64,000 bases of DNA, from assembly GCA_018296165.2 (NCBI GenBank), contig JACKQL020000004.1:930001-994000 (forward strand). Direction: 5' to 3'. Position numbers and translations under genes: made by a program. How positions within the stretch are numbered: the stretch's first letter is position 1; every line of letters starts with the position of its first letter. The stretch comes from Termitomyces sp. T153 (lineage: Eukaryota; Basidiomycota; Agaricomycetes; Agaricales; Lyophyllaceae). Under the pieces are notes generated by a model that saw nothing but the letters and a program-made list of their open reading frames with translations, made no database searches and had not been told where the DNA came from. Of this stretch, positions 1-9,399 are shown one piece after another.

Positions 1-374
1 AAAGAGCCATTTCTACTGCTGTAGTATCTTACCATCCATTTCAAACCCAGTGGAAATGGCCATTCCAATGATTGACCACTCCACAGATGTTCCAGGGAAA
101 TATGGCTATGGTGACAGGCTCATGACTTGGTGGTTCAAAGTGCTGCATTGGATATGGTATGAGTGTGGCTGCAGCACACTGTACAGTTGGTTCCCATGCT
201 TCTGAAGCCTCTGAAACATCACACTGGCATAGGTAATGCCCAGACTTGTTCTCTTGGATCTCCCTGTGCCAGGTGTGTAGTTATGCCTGTAGACACTGTA
301 CAGTACTGAATATACTTTGGATCTTCTCTCCCAGTTGTGTGATTGAGCCACAGCCTCCAGAGGTTGCCCTTACA
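1..374 (+). repeat. Right end of a solo or 3' LTR (family LTR2)
   Basis: The stretch from about 170 to 374 ends in GTTGCCCTTACA. It shares the blocks 'cagacttgttctc', 'actttggatc' and 'gattgagccacagcctcc' with the LTRs at 11532-11896, 35331-35973 and 43218-43775. The left end may lie before the window or be too diverged to place. It is CpG-poor, so it is an old copy. No internal retrotransposon sequence is recognisable beside it. Confidence 0.55.
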
Positions 375-479
375 GCATTGTTACAATTCTTTCTGTCAGG
401 ATGAGAGTTTGACCCGTTCTGGATGGCTGGACTGAAGTTTAATAGTGGACAGTAGATGGCATACTGGATGGTGCATTCA

Positions 480-1350
480 GAGGGGCAATTGGATCAAACA
501 TTAATGGTCAATCAATGACCATGCTAGTTTGACCAACAAACAATCCAAGGAAAAGCCCTATCCTTTGCACAGGTAAGATATTCATCAAGTTCATCCTCCC
601 TAGGCATCATTCCACCTCCTTTGGAATGCCATAATTTCAAGCAAGCTTATTATGACAGACATGATCTGCCTTGAAGTTTCCATCCATCATTGATGAGCAA
701 TTGAACTTTCATGGAACTACATCTTCTTCCCAGTTTTATGGAATATCCACTACTGCTTGAGGGCAAGTGGGACAGAATATTGCAAGTTCACTATGCTCTG
801 GTACCATTGGTTCTTTTATTTCATCATGTCAAAAACCTGCCCATTTCAATTATTTCAACCATTACCATAAACAAGAAAGTTCTTGTAGTTCATGATGGAG
901 GCTATCTACTTCACCTGAAGAAGCAATTGATGAAGGCACTCCTCATGAGCTTCTGCCAATATTGATAAGCAGAGGCTTTGCACTCCAAATTAGTCAGATA
1001 GAAATTGTCTAGAATAACTGTTGTAAAATATGTCCTTGTTCATTCAAATGTGCTAGGAATCAGCTGTGAGTGAATGACATTCTTGACCCAGACATCTTGA
1101 CCAGAACACTTGCATGCAACAGCACTGATGTAGTGCACACCAGTCATGTGTACCATGTGTGCAATCAGGCTTGCTTTGGGGTTTCCAAAGCAATCAATTC
1201 TCTGAATACAGCACCCATATGTGGATGGCAGATTGAAACCAGCAGTGGCTTCACAGGGAGGAAGTCCATCAACATGTTCAGTATGATGATCCTCATCTGT
1301 TGTGGTCCATGTGATGGAACATCTTCTATTGGTACTTTTTCAAATGGCAG
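480..1350 (-). pseudogene. KDZ-family transposase remnant (CxC-type N-terminal part)
   Basis: The minus strand encodes recognisable blocks of the Kyakuja-Dileera-Zisupton transposase family of agaricomycetes. In order they are: a CKCSGQDVW cysteine block followed by LIPSTFE and then LDNFYLTNLECKASAYQYW (about 1110-930); ELAIFCPTCPQ (about 790-750); and MMDGNFKADH (about 690-660). These match the cysteine-cluster region and the start of the transposase core. The reading frame is broken by several stops and frame changes, and everything downstream of the MDGNFKADH block is lost or scrambled. Sequence from 1390 to about 2140 may be a decayed N-terminal part but shows no recognised motif. The KDZ assignment rests on remembered family motifs, so it should be confirmed by profile search. 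The copy is inactive. Confidence 0.72.
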
Positions 1351-2473
1351 TTCTTCACCATCCATGGTGTCATTGTCCTTTAGTTCCTGTCACTCCTCCT
1401 CTAGTATCTGAATTCTAGCCAGAATTCTGGCATATGAGGTAGGCATGGATGAATTTGACAGATTTGACACCAGATCCATGGACAAAACCTCTACATCCAC
1501 TGGCAAAAGCTGCTTCTCCTGCTGCAGCAACTGATCAGACAGCAGATCTGCCACCTTGTGTAATGGATTCACTGATAAAAACTGCATTTCTGCCAGTGGA
1601 CCTGGTGCCAGAAACATGTTTCTATTGATTCCTATTTCTACATCAACATCAAATTGTTTCATCATGACCTGTATTGTTTGATTTCAGTATGCCTGATAGC
1701 GCTGTGGCAATATTGATATACTCTAGGTGGATTGCAGAAAGTCTTGCTCCTTAATGTCATTTTTTTGTCCATAGTGCTCAGGAACCAAGTCATGCCACCA
1801 TGACAATTGTGAATTGCATGGTGGGGAACATGAAATAGCCACCTGCATCAGACAAGTCCATGGCTTAGAAGTACATTACTTACCATTCCATATCTCTGGT
1901 CAGTGAAGTGGGTTGGACTGGTGTGCTTGGCATAAACACCTACAACAAAAAACTCTCAATCCAATACAATAACAGCATTGCCATTGTGCAAGATGATTGT
2001 CTTATTTAATGTTGGATGGAAGTGCTGAGGTATTTGCAGTGTTGATGGATGTGAATGCAATAAGTCTTGACAATCTTCCCCTTCTGAAGGAATCAATGTG
2101 TCCTTCCAACTCTTGGACAATTGCTTGGTCACTCCCATCTGGTATAATAGGTGAATTTGTTATGTTTCTGAAGCTGTATCCCTGTCAGCTCCTGGGATAG
2201 AAGTCAAATGGGTAAATGATATTGACATTTATTCCACACTTGATTGCTGGGTTCAACCTTCATTGGAACTTATGAGTTGAATAATATGATTAATGCAGTT
2301 CCAATGAAACTAAATGAGAAATGTGAGAACTAGCTTTAGGCTGGAATAACCATTGAGCTAATAAAATGAGGAAACAACGTCGAGATGGATGTTCTAACAA
2401 GACTCAGTTTCCATCCACATTCCCTCCTCAGGCAAGCACGTGATCATCTAAAAACTTGGTCTTTACTTCAATT
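1351..2473. other. CpG-poor sequence without a convincing gene
   Basis: Several short open frames on both strands fall here. The 91-codon minus frame at 1390-1665 could be a decayed N-terminal part of the neighbouring KDZ relic. Nothing between 2200 and 2470 was recognised. Base use is CpG-poor up to about 2380 and becomes CpG-containing toward the tRNA genes. Confidence 0.4.
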
Positions 2474-2510
2474 GATACTAGTGACACGCTCTACCACTGA
2501 CTAAGAGGGA
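2474..2510 (-). pseudogene. Truncated tRNA-Thr (5' half only)
   Basis: On the minus strand the 5' acceptor strand, D-arm and left anticodon arm match the tRNA-Thr(AGT) gene at 2739-2838. The match stops just past the anticodon region, and no variable loop or T-arm follows. The D-arm has lost one base and an A-box CpG reads TG (gcgTGtc). It lies 230 bp from the intact copy in the same orientation, so it is probably the decayed remains of a local tandem duplication. Confidence 0.7.
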
Positions 2511-2738
2511 CATATCTAAATTTCAAAAGCATTTGATAATGTGAACAGCTTTGAGTGACAATACAAATCTCCTTCACAAACCTTGTCTTCATACAATACA
2601 CAGTCCCTCCAAGCCTGAGGAGATCCCGCAGAGACAAAAGCCACGCAACATGTCAACGAAAACAATAACAACGAGGAGGCTCGGGAGGTTCATTTCCCTC
2701 TCACATAAAAAGAAGGATTTTACCGAATTGAAGGTGAA

Positions 2739-2838
2739 TTCCCTCTAGCCGACTTGAACGACTGACCTCGTCATAATACATCAAACTCGAAGTTTCGGGA
2801 TATACTAGTGACGCGCTCTACCACTGAGCTAAGAGGGA
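2739..2838 (-). tRNA. tRNA-Thr(AGT) with intron
   Basis: The minus strand folds as a tRNA. The acceptor TCCCTCT pairs with AGAGGGA over seven perfect base pairs. The D-arm is AGCTCAGTGGTAGAGC, the anticodon stem is CGTCA/TGACG, and the T-arm is AGTCG-TTCAAGT-CGGCT. The loop reads CT-AGT-A, followed by an intron of about 28 nt and then position 38. An intron one base 3' of the anticodon is the normal eukaryotic place. The mature sequence is nearly identical to the tRNA genes at 4955 and 56964; only the intron and anticodon wobble base differ much. Confidence 0.93.
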
Positions 2839-3310
2839 TAGATACTCCGTTCGTTGTTTGTGCATACTGATTCGTCCTCACCCTCACACACTCGTCTAAT
2901 AAGCACGATATATAGACAAGCCTGAGTTCGATCGATTGAATCATTGGGTATGATTGATTATCTAGTGCTTAGTATCCATCGATCGTAATAATTCCAATCC
3001 AGTCTACCGGCAATAAGATACGAGATTGTCATTATTTACTTACTTCTTTCTACTAAGATTATGTATTGTCCAACAGAATATGTATGTACACTATAACACA
3101 GAAGGAGGATAAGAGAATAGGGTAAGGGTAAACCATAAGTATTGGTGTGAGTGTACTTCAGAGAGGGAAAGAGAAGAGAGAAAGAGCATAATATACGATG
3201 CGACCCCAGCTCGGTCATGTCCATCCATACCGTCCATCTCGCCTTCTAATGCACTCGTCGAACTTCTTACCTCTGCTCTAACCCGCGTCGCCCCGAACTC
3301 CCCGCACCCC
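2839..3310. other. Intergenic region, 3' side of the Skt5-like gene
   Basis: CpG-containing, AT-moderate sequence between the tRNA-Thr gene and the stop codon of the minus-strand Skt5-like gene. It would hold that gene's 3' UTR and terminator. Short open frames here are downstream readthrough of the last exon in other frames and are not proposed as genes. Confidence 0.5.
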
Positions 3311-4863
3311 CTACATAACAACACAATCCTTATCCTTCCCCCCCTTCAAATCCTGCTCGTCCCCACGGCGCAGCACTGCCCCTGGCCCACCAGGCAGCGG
3401 CTGATTAAGCTGTCCCTTGAGCCTCTGCGCCGCGCGCTTATCGCCTTTATCGGCGGCGCGTTTGTACCATGATACAGCCCTGCGCAGGGAGAGTTGATTA
3501 GATCAGATATTTAGAAAATCGAATGAAAGAGGGGCGAGTGATGAAAACTCACTCGGGCATATTAACGGGCGTACCGATGCCGACCTCGTAAAAGTACCCT
3601 ACGGCATACATGGCTTTGGCGAGGCCGCCTTCTGCGGCTTTCTGTGCCCAGAGGAAGGCTTCGGTGTCTGATTGGGGAAGTACACCGGGTGAGCCGACGA
3701 GGTACCATGCGGTGAGGGCGAAGCAGGCGTCGCGGTGGTTTTGCTGGGCTGCAATGTTCTGGATAGAGTTTAGATGGATGATGCAGATAGAAACAAGGTC
3801 AACGCACGTAATAGTGTATAGAAAGCGCTGCATCTTGTGGACACCCCATCTTTCCATACTCATAACACTCGCCGAGCCTATACGCACTCGGCGCATACCC
3901 CAGCTCCGCAGCCTGCGCCAACAGCTCGATCGAGTACTCAAAATCCACAAAAAGGACATTATCTATCCCCCTCTCGTGCAATAACGCGAGCTCATGCATC
4001 GCATGGGGGAACTCTGCGCTGGCATTCTCCGCACTGCGCTTGAGCCACTTGACGCCCTCCTTCGGACTCCTGGTGAGCCCCAGCTCGCCATTGAGCTCGG
4101 CAATACCGAGGCGGTACATCGCGCCGGGGTGGAGGGCCGCACTGGCCTTGCGGAAGAATGTGAGAGCCTTTGCGGACTCCCGGCGGCACCCCCAGCCGTT
4201 CTCGCAGCACGTCCCGGCGCGGTACGCGGCATCCGCATGGCCGTGCTTCGCAGCGAGTACGAAGAGGGGGTACGCGCGGTCAAAGTCCTGCTTTCCCTTG
4301 GCGGTGCCGATGCCGTTGGCGTAGCAGTCGGCGAGGAAGTACTGCGAGGAGGGGTGGCCGCGGTCGGCGAGGCGCTTGAGGAGGGCGGTGGCTTCCTTGA
4401 CGAGGTCCTCGCGCTTCTCGAGGGCTTTCTCGACGACGAGGAGGTTGCCGGGCGTGGAGGGCGGGATGGGGAGGGATTTGGAGGCATCGATCATGAATAC
4501 GGCGAATTCGAACTGGAGGTCAGGGTCTTGCGTCTTTTTGGCGTTGGCACGGTAGAGCTCGAGGGTGCGCTCGTGGGAGAGGAGGGCGGCTTGCTTGCCG
4601 GGGCGGAGGTGGGAATGGTCGAGGATGGGCCCTGCGGCTGGCGGCGAGGGGGCGCGGATGGAGTTGGTGGCTTGCGAGGACGGCGGGAGCGGAGGGTCGT
4701 GCTGGAAAGACGGCTGATGGTGCAGGCCGCGGCTGGGCGAGCCGTTGAAGAAGTCGTCGTGGTCGTCCTCGGGCTCGTCGTCGTAGTCGTCCTCGACGTC
4801 CCACGCAGTCCCAGACGACAGCTCGGGGCGGTACTCGGCCTGCGCTCGTGCGGCTGCCATCAT
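3311..4863 (-). CDS. Sel1-repeat chitin synthase activator (Skt5/Chs4-like), 3 exons
   Basis: Model: complement(join(3311..3479, 3553..3758, 3808..4863)), 476 aa. Introns are 3480-3552 (73 nt) and 3759-3807 (49 nt), both GT-AG, and the frame closes exactly. After a low-complexity acidic and proline-rich N-terminus the protein carries about seven Sel1-like repeats of about 36 residues (for example YFLADCYANGIGT, YRAGTCCENGWG, YRLGECYEYGKMG, YAVGYFYEVGIGT). It ends in KDKDCVVM, a CaaX box for prenylation. Sel1 repeats plus a C-terminal CaaX box are the hallmark of Skt5/Chs4 proteins, which bind and localise class IV chitin synthase at growth sites on the plasma membrane. The start is the first ATG after an in-frame stop (4863); the frame runs further upstream only without an ATG, so an extra 5' exon cannot be excluded. 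Its promoter must overlap or lie beyond the tRNA-Thr gene that begins 92 bp upstream. Confidence 0.88.
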
Positions 4864-4954
4864 GGTCCTGGTCAAGAGCCGCCTGCCGCCCGAGCCGCCC
4901 TTTCTCACACTCGGCACCGATTTGAGCAGAGGTGCATCAGCCCCAAGACATCAA

Positions 4955-5038
4955 TCCCTCTTAGCTCAGTGGTAGAGCGCGTCACTCGTATTTGGTGTGT
5001 TCATGACGAGGTCAGTCGTTCAAGTCGGCTAGGGGGAA
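4955..5038 (+). tRNA. tRNA-Thr(CGT) with 12-nt intron
   Basis: Acceptor TCCCTCT/AGGGGGA pairs with one G-U. The D-arm, the anticodon stem CGTCA/TGACG and the T-arm AGTCG-TTCAAGT-CGGCT are intact. The loop reads CT-CGT-A, followed by a 12-nt intron beginning TTTGG and then A38. It is divergent to the Skt5-like gene. Apart from the wobble base and intron it is almost the same as the two tRNA-Thr(AGT) genes in the window. Confidence 0.92.
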
Positions 5039-5158
5039 TCAGCAGTAGTAATACATTTTTGCTGTTTCACACAACACAACGCCTAGTTTACGGATTGACA
5101 ATCAATACAAGTAACTTGTTAACAGCTGATGAAAAAATCAAACTTGTATTAATTGAGC

Positions 5159-5248
5159 GTCGCCAGCAGGATTTGAACCTACGCCCTCAAAGAGGAACAG
5201 ATAATGAAACGTTCAAATCTGTCGCCGTAACCACTTGGCTATGACGAC
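5159..5248 (-). tRNA. tRNA-Ser(TGA) with 9-nt intron
   Basis: On the minus strand the acceptor GTCGTCA pairs with TGGCGAC (one G-U). The anticodon stem is ACAGA/TCTGT, and the loop reads TT-TGA-A followed by a 9-nt intron and A38. The long variable arm (TCCTCTTTGAGGGC) is the class II feature expected of tRNA-Ser. The T-arm GTAGG-TTCAAAT-CCTGC is intact. It is convergent with the tRNA-Thr(CGT) gene 120 bp away. Confidence 0.93.
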
Positions 5249-6215
5249 TGCCCGTTTTTCTCCAAAAGTTTCTCCATCTCGAGAAACCAGCATAGGACAA
5301 ATCAGACTTGGAAATACAATCCTGTTACAGTTAAAACAAAGTTCCAATGAAAGAACTTAGACTTGTGATGATGCAGATGGAAAATGAACCCTTAACCTCG
5401 ATGGTCTCTTTCTAGGTCAGTCAAACTCAGTTTATGTGATTACAATGGTATTTCTCAAGGGTTGCAACTTTGATTCATTTATTCATCTTATCACAAACCA
5501 CATTCATCAGGCTTGGCCATATTTACACTGAATGAGTTCAAACACAGACTATGACCTCACAGCAAAGGTTAACTCAAGCTAATCAATTACACTGTCCAAC
5601 TTGATGGAGGATCAAATGCAGATCAAACAAACTCAGCCCCTATTACTCCAACCAGGTCAGATACACTATTGCATCAGCAAAAAGGCTGTTTGAAGATATA
5701 GTTATACATGGCATGGGACCCAGTCATGATGGCTAGGTGTTAGGCAGTCTAACAAGGATCACATCAAAATGAGCAAATTCAAAATGAATCTCCAGAATGT
5801 AAGGCCCCAAATAAATATCAGACATGTTGAAACTCCAACATCATAAAGATAAAGGAATTCCTAGTTGACCATAAGCTGATATATTGTTACTAGGCCATAA
5901 CATGTTGGTGCTACAATGAGAACTTTGTGACTTTATCATAGAATATATGCTCATAATACATAAAAGGATATTTCAGAGAATAATACTATCTAGTACATAT
6001 TCTGAAATTATTATAGTAAATTCTTGATGTTATTTCTATATATCTTTGAGAATGAAATCCCAGCTTCAAAGCATGGATAAATCTACTTCAGACTACATGC
6101 TAGTGATGCAAACAGTTAAGATGTCATTGAGAGGAATGCATGATAATATCAAGTCACTTGGATCTTGAAAGTCAGAATTTGGTCAATAATAGTCTCTACC
6201 TGTAACTTGAGATAC
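5249..6215. other. CpG-poor intergenic repeat-like sequence
   Basis: AT-rich sequence with almost no CpG, no long open frame and no motif I recognise. The change in base composition occurs immediately 3' of the tRNA-Ser gene and marks the edge of the gene island. Confidence 0.4.
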
Positions 6216-6579
6216 TGTCAGGGGACTTGCATTCTCAACCTCCACAACCTGTTCCAGCATCCCTGCAGCTCATTTGATGTTTCCAGGGCTTGTTCAAGAG
6301 CCACAGAGCTCTCAGTATTACCTCACCAATCATCATCTTAGGGTTAGGACTAGCTCTGGCTTTCTGTACAGTAGTTTCCACACCTCTGCTGCCCACTGAT
6401 GCACTGCACCAAGCAGCAGGGATCCTTAGACTTGTTCTCTTTGGATTTTTCTATGCTAGGTGATTAGTTATTGCTTGTATCATTGTCTACTTGCTAATAT
6501 ACTTTGGATTCCCCTCTGCTAGCTGCATGACTCTGATCTGCTGCCCTAGAGGTTGCTGTAAGGGGATGACCACTTTACA
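6216..6579 (+). repeat. LTR2-related long terminal repeat, degenerate
   Basis: It begins TGTCAGGGGACTTG and ends CACTTTACA. The 3' half follows the LTR2 pattern (acttgttctctttggat, tgctaggtga, atatactttggat, ctagaggttgc). CpG has been lost. No target duplication could be confirmed. It is directly followed by repeat block R3. Confidence 0.45.
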
Positions 6580-6860
6580 GGTAACTCTGACTCTATCCAG
6601 CCTTAGTCATAGGTATAGCATCATCTTTAGCATATCTGACCAACTGGCTGCCAAGCCCTTGCACCCTCCAGTCAGTATTAGTCAGCCCTTCATAGTCATT
6701 GGACTCTATTTCTCCTTTCAATGTATTGATAGTCATAACTGCTTAGCATACCCAGGCTGCTTACTACATATAGTATTAGTCATAGTATAGCCACAGATGT
6801 AGTATATAAGCCAGTCATAAGGATAGAATATCCTTTGACCAATCAATAGCAGTGTTCCCC
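6580..6860 (+). repeat. Dispersed repeat R3, copy 1
   Basis: It starts GGTAACTCTGACTCTATCC and includes 'gtagtatataagccagtc', a TATA-like block. The same sequence occurs inverted at about 34610-34925. The TATA-like element suggests part of an LTR promoter. No coding sequence is present. Confidence 0.6.
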
Positions 6861-7680
6861 AGGTCTATCCAGTGAACCAATTGTGAGAACCCCAGTGTCA
6901 CTACCTTGCTTGGCTTGCTGCACTTGCCCCTTGCCTGTCTCTTAGCCACTGTTCTGCTCCTTCAATGCTTGCCCATCACCTGTGCTAGCTTGCTCTTGTT
7001 GGGTTTACCCATGGAGTGTTTGTTCCCCTCACAGTTGCCCTTACAGATACCAATAGTACCAGTTTTAGTCTCAATCTGATGCCAGAAATATCCTTTATCA
7101 AGGAGAGAAGCAACAGTAGAGCATTGTGCAGAAGGAGTAGCTTTCATGATAGTGCTCGAAGGTTAAGATGTGGTTCAACCAACTTGAACCATTCCTAAAT
7201 ATATCTAAGCATGGTTGCAGTGACTTTATTTATATTCCCACATGCAACTTACTTTTTATTTCTGACTAAGATAGGGATAAACCTGCAAAATTAGAGATGC
7301 TCAATAAACTGTTCCTATCAGTGAATATTCTAAAATATTTCAAAATGGCCATCACTCCATCATTTTTGATTCAAATTACATGAGTCTAGATGCAATCTGG
7401 CCACAATGCCATATTATTTTACATGATTTAATCAAAATTTTAGGTACTTCCAATCATTCATGCCAATGTGAAACATTGGGACAGTTTTTTGAGCCACTGT
7501 AACATAAATCACTATTTTTCACTGTGGGCTGTCATAACTTTGATTATATTTCCAAGTCACCTCAGCACCTTTCTTTTGATGTGTTAGGGAGCTCAATGAC
7601 CATATTAGACTCATCAACACCACAAACACTTCCATATCCCCTGCTGAAGTCAGATGAGACATGAGCAAAAGTTGTATCAT
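6861..7680. other. CpG-poor sequence without a recognised feature
   Basis: No open frame with protein-like character and no repeat shared with the rest of the window was recognised. It probably consists of decayed transposon sequence, judging by its base composition and neighbours. Confidence 0.35.
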
Positions 7681-7689
7681 GTGGCTCAA

Positions 7690-8182
7690 TGACATTGAAA
7701 AGAAAGCAAGAATATGTCAGCAAAGAACAAAGAAGAACAAAATATAGTTGAAGCTGACAGGAAGTTGAAAGAGCTGTTGGAGGAGGTAGAGTTGACTCAG
7801 TCAGTAGATGAATAAGTCCTAATTTTGAAGGTGAGAAGCAAGATGGAAATGAGCCCTTTCACAACCTAGGAATGACAAGGTAAAGACCATGAAAAGTGCC
7901 TCTCACCCAGATCTATTGACCAACTCACTGATGAATACATTAAATCTATTAAATAAGGTTTATCCAAGAGCAGTATTGGAAATTCATCAGATTCAAGTGA
8001 CAGCAGTGGAAGCACCAGTTCTTCTGAGGAAGAGGATAAACAACAGTGCAAGGCAACAAAGAATCAATGAGCAAAAATTGCCCTGGTATGAGCAAGACAA
8101 GCTTTTTCATGAGATTGGGAATTCATGGTGTGCCCACATTCAAAAACTAGTGGACTATGACAAGGCACTGTACTTATGGTAG
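7690..8182 (+). pseudogene. Gypsy-type gag-associated fragment
   Basis: The plus frame carries RINEQKLPWYEQDKLFHEIG followed by CAHIQKL. This is the conserved block found near the start of many agaricomycete Gypsy polyproteins (W-[YF]-x-R/Q-x-x followed by a C-x-x-x-x-x-L motif). Upstream, 7690-7880 is rich in Glu and Lys codons and contains in-frame stops. It may be the 5' end of the chromodomain Gypsy relic whose integrase lies at 10230-11530. The assignment relies on remembered family patterns. Confidence 0.45.
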
Positions 8183-8639
8183 ACTTATAGTAGAGGCAAC
8201 TCTGGAGGTTCTAGGAGGTGGTGATAATTAAGGTGAACTAGGGAGTCTAAGACAGAGTCACAGGTGGTGGTAACATTGCTAGAGGGTCTCAGACAGTAGT
8301 AGCACAAGTCCAAGTGTCTTTCAGAGCAAGTTCCAAGATGTCTAATCAAAGAGGAAGGTCAATGATGTGGGGCTGATGAGTTGATGGCAGAGTTGATGGC
8401 CAATGGCAAGTCAGGGGGACATGTTAGTGGAGTTGGAATTTGGAGTGGGGTAGGAAAACAGTAGAGATGGAGAATGGTGGCCTGTTTTATTTATTTCAAG
8501 AGCTATTTTACATGATGCAATGCTTGGGGTATAGTGGATATAGCTCCTGCAGTACACTAAGGTACATATGGGAATTATGGACACTCCCAACTGGTACTTC
8601 AGGATGCTTTTTCAGGCATGTCCATTATACCTTGTAGCT
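8183..8639. other. CpG-poor repeat-like sequence
   Basis: G-rich and A-rich phrases resemble the minus-orientation LTR at 37098-37641 in style ('acttatagtag', 'ggtcaggggg'), but no clear alignment or boundary was found. No gene is supported. Confidence 0.3.
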
Positions 8640-9175
8640 ACTTGACTACAATTTGATCCTGCCAGTGTTCATATGACTTCCCATATGTAAATCCTCAGCC
8701 ATCTGCCATTATTATGCCTCTCCAATTTATAAACTCTTCTACTTTCATCAATGCTTGCCAGTGGTCAATGAGTGTTTCCAGTAGTTCTTTTGTTTTTGCT
8801 TCCTAGTTGGACTGACCAGCAAAGGTCCCACAACTCTAAACCTTTCCCCATACCCAGACATTATTTTTGGAGTGCCAGACACAGCTTTGTTGGTGATAAA
8901 TTGGGTGATTCAGTCATAGATGACCTGCCCACAAGGTAAACCAACCCAATTGATGGGCTACATGGTACATCAGCAGTTGAATGAATTGATCCTATCTTCC
9001 CACCTACCTGAACCATGGCCTGCTTGGTACAGAAGGTACAGTTTTCCCTCTCTCAAATCCACCATGTTGGAGAACCCTCTCTTTTTCTGATTGAACACAA
9101 ATATGGTGGTGACATTGCTTCATTGAATCACATGCTGATTAGTATCCCTATGGTCAGTACTCAGGATTCCCTAAC
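8640..9175 (-). repeat. tRNA-derived SINE, copy 2 (5'-truncated, decayed)
   Basis: The reverse complement follows the body of the intact SINE at 48457-49318 for about 500 bp. Shared blocks include 'caatgaagcaatgtcaccacc', 'atcagaaaaagaga' and 'tttgagagaggg'. The tRNA-like head is missing. Most CpG sites of the intact copy read TG or CA here. It lies inside decayed Gypsy sequence. Confidence 0.65.
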
Positions 9176-9267
9176 CATGATGCAGAGTTTTAGGCTTGCA
9201 CCAGCTATATCTTCAACCGGGGTAGTGGTGGTGTAGTGGACATGTAATGGTGCATCAGCTGGACCTC

Positions 9268-9390
9268 CTTATTACAGTATATGATGGCACAGACTTAGTA
9301 TTTTACAAATACTATTTTTATCACTTAGTTATATTTGGCAGTGCCCTCTGGCACTGCCTATTTAATTGTATATATTACACAGTACAAGGC
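9268..9390 (+). repeat. Short dispersed repeat R5, copy 1
   Basis: The segment starting CTTATTACAGTATATGATGGCAC and ending CTATTTAATTG recurs in the same orientation at about 46005-46110. It is non-coding and its element type is unknown. Confidence 0.5.
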
Positions 9391-9399
9391 AATGCCTTA

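Noticed and set aside
4864..4917. 18-codon N-terminal extension of the Skt5-like protein
   Set aside because: It would start at GTG. Fungal nuclear genes start at ATG and no upstream ATG exists before the in-frame stop, so 4863 was chosen.
3994..5244. 416-codon plus-strand open frame antisense to the Skt5-like gene
   Set aside because: It is a shadow of GC-rich coding sequence. It has no domain, runs through the tRNA-Thr and tRNA-Ser genes, and has a Val/Gly-rich composition typical of antisense frames.
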